From Faecalibacterium langellae (GTDB taxonomy: Bacteria; Bacillota; Clostridia; Oscillospirales; Ruminococcaceae), in NCBI RefSeq assembly GCF_002549775.1, contig NZ_NMTR01000021.1, forward strand, positions 868,001 through 932,000: DNA of 64,000 nucleotides, read 5' to 3'. Each line of letters begins with the position of its first letter. Position 1 is the first letter of the stretch. Positions 62,689 to 64,000 of the stretch are shown piece by piece. The notes below the pieces were generated by a model, which was not told where the DNA came from, did no database searches, and saw only the letters and a list, made by a program, of their open reading frames with translations. The position numbers were made by a program, and so were the translations under genes.

Positions 62689-64000
62689 TCATTCTTCTTG
62701 CGGCAGATTTCCCTGCTTTTTTTCGCGCATCGACTGGATAAAATCGTTCAGCTGTTCGTCGGACATTTCCGCCGCCTTCTGGGCCAGGGGCATCCCCCGG
62801 GCAATGCGGTCCAGATACAGCCGGATATCATCCGGCGTGCAGTTCACGTCGCTGTATTGTGCCGCAAGGTGGCTCAATTCATTCAAGGCTTCCTCGCTGA
62901 CAAAGGCGTGCAGGGTGGTCAGGCTGATCTCGATGCCCTCCTGCCTGCAGCGAAGCATGGCCTCGTAAAGTTCTTTCTGCTGCGGCTGGATGAACCGTTC
63001 CGCAGGCAGCTGGTCCTTGACCAGGTCCAGATAGTGCGGCTCCCGCAAAATGGCCGCCAGCAGCCGCTGCTGCGCGCTGGCAATGCCCAGCGCCTTGCCC
63101 CCGCCCACACTGTAGGGCAGTTTGATCTGGTCCATCTCGCCGGAGCGCAGCACCGCGTTGTTTTTCTCCCACCGGCGCTTGCTGCCCGCCTTTTTCACGG
63201 CGGCGGCCAGCTGGGTCATGATCGCCGTTTTCGAGATGTTGGTCTCCTCGGCCAGACGGCCCGCATACACCTCCTGCTCGGTGGGGCTGGAACGCTCGGC
63301 CAGCATGTCCACGGCGTCCTTCACATATTCCAGCCGCTGGGCATCCTGCGCCAGATCATATTTGTCCCGCAGGCGTTTGAGCCGGAAATCCAGCGCGTTG
63401 CCCACGCCGTCCAGCAAAGCCTTGAAGCGCTCAGCTCCATACTTTTTGATGTACTCGTCCGGGTCCTTCGCGCCGGGGATCTGCAACACGCCCACCTTCA
63501 CCGGGCTGTTGCGGAACATCTCCAGCGAGCGCAGGGTGGCCTTCTGGCCCGCTTCATCCGAGTCGTAGCTCAGGATGACTTCGTCCGCATACTCGCTGAT
63601 GAGCCGCACCTGATCCGGCGTCAGGGCCGTGCCGCAGGCGCACACCGCCGTGTCGATGCCCGCCTGGTGCATGCTGATGACATCCATGTAGCCCTCGCAC
63701 AGCACGAACCGCCGGGACGCGCTGCGCTTTGCGATCTGCAGCGCAAACACCGTCCCGGATTTGTGGTACACCAGCGTTTCCGGGCTGTTGACGTACTTCG
63801 GCTTGGAGTCGTCCATCACGCGGCCGCCAAACGCGATGATGTTGCCGCGCAGGTCAAAGATGGGGGTCATCACCCGCCGCCAGAACAGGCAGTAGACGCG
63901 GCCGGACTGGCTGCGCTTGAACAGGCCGCTGGCGTCCAGCTCCTGCCGGTTGTAGCCCTTGTCGCGCAGGTACTGGTACAGCGCCTGGCCGTCGTCGGGC
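62689..64000 (-). CDS. dnaG: DNA primase, C-terminal part (runs off the window)
   Basis: DnaG makes RNA primers for replication. The visible part, about 436 residues, runs from the end of the catalytic N-terminal region ([20 protein letters not shown]) through the Toprim domain, [16 protein letters not shown] and [12 protein letters not shown], to a C-terminal helicase-interaction domain. The zinc-binding N-terminus lies beyond the window. The frame continues to the last base, so the start is not here. Confidence 0.96.
   Translation of the reverse strand, partial: PDDGQALYQYLRDKGYNRQELDASGLFKRSQSGRVYCLFWRRVMTPIFDLRGNIIAFGGRVMDDSKPKYVNSPETLVYHKSGTVFALQIAKRSASRRFVLCEGYMDVISMHQAGIDTAVCACGTALTPDQVRLISEYADEVILSYDSDEAGQKATLRSLEMFRNSPVKVGVLQIPGAKDPDEYIKKYGAERFKALLDGVGNALDFRLKRLRDKYDLAQDAQRLEYVKDAVDMLAERSSPTEQEVYAGRLAEETNISKTAIMTQLAAAVKKAGSKRRWEKNNAVLRSGEMDQIKLPYSVGGGKALGIASAQQRLLAAILREPHYLDLVKDQLPAERFIQPQQKELYEAMLRCRQEGIEISLTTLHAFVSEEALNELSHLAAQYSDVNCTPDDIRLYLDRIARGMPLAQKAAEMSDEQLNDFIQSMREKKQGNLPQEE

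Overview
The window is a GC-rich stretch of bacterial chromosome, densely packed with housekeeping genes and without phage, plasmid, IS or CRISPR content. Gene content points to a Gram-positive anaerobe of the class Clostridia, most likely Faecalibacterium or a close Oscillospiraceae relative. Supporting signs are type III glutamine synthetase, a tryptophan T-box, a clostridial-type SRP RNA upstream of dnaX-ybaB-recR, FolD paired with a separate cyclohydrolase, and strong AGGAGG-type ribosome sites. The genus is an inference; the class is better supported.
Layout. 1-4.1 kb (minus): partial lysA, a membrane sugar-nucleotide dehydratase and a SpoVB/MurJ-like flippase. 4.2-6.9 kb (plus): Mrp/NBP35 ATPase and glutamate dehydrogenase. 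7.2-11.3 kb (minus): tmRNA, smpB, recR, ybaB, dnaX and SRP RNA. 11.5-17.6 kb: pta, a family 4 uracil-DNA glycosylase, an unassigned P-loop ATPase and a nuclease-helicase fusion, with a repeat-filled gap. 17.7-21.2 kb: hydrolase, PanE-like reductase, metal-binding protein, cobO and a DUF454 membrane protein. 21.4-24.9 kb: a one-carbon cluster, glyA divergent from 5-formyl-THF cyclo-ligase, cyclohydrolase-type protein and folD. 25-27 kb: a NifX-like protein and a damaged ABC half-transporter. 27.1-34 kb: a complete T-box-controlled trpEGDCFBA operon. 34-36.5 kb: rhomboid protease, CYTH protein and an rRNA methyltransferase. 37-42.9 kb: a nitrogen module, GSIII, GSI, an ANTAR regulator and pyrG. 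43-45.6 kb: TPP riboswitch, thiD, tenA and a CMD-cupin protein behind a MerR-type promoter. 45.7-48.4 kb: guaA, a GyrI-like protein and a YjbR-like protein. 48.5-64 kb (minus): dnaG (partial), rpoD, rpoB, rpoC, rpsL, rpsG, fusA, tuf.
Points of most interest. (1) A modular family of palindromic intergenic repeats, with four copies whose stems are preserved by compensatory changes; one module also looks like an intrinsic terminator. (2) FolD lacks the catalytic lysine of the cyclohydrolase reaction and lies directly downstream of a separate cyclohydrolase-family gene. (3) The ABC half-transporter has a one-base frame break in an A-tract at its start and appears to lack a large internal membrane segment. 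(4) GTTAG-N6-CTAAC dyads precede three separate genes, suggesting a small shared regulon. (5) A perfect 15-bp hairpin occludes the ribosome site of the unassigned ATPase. (6) A short terminator-type leader with an anti-Shine-Dalgarno loop lies before GSIII.
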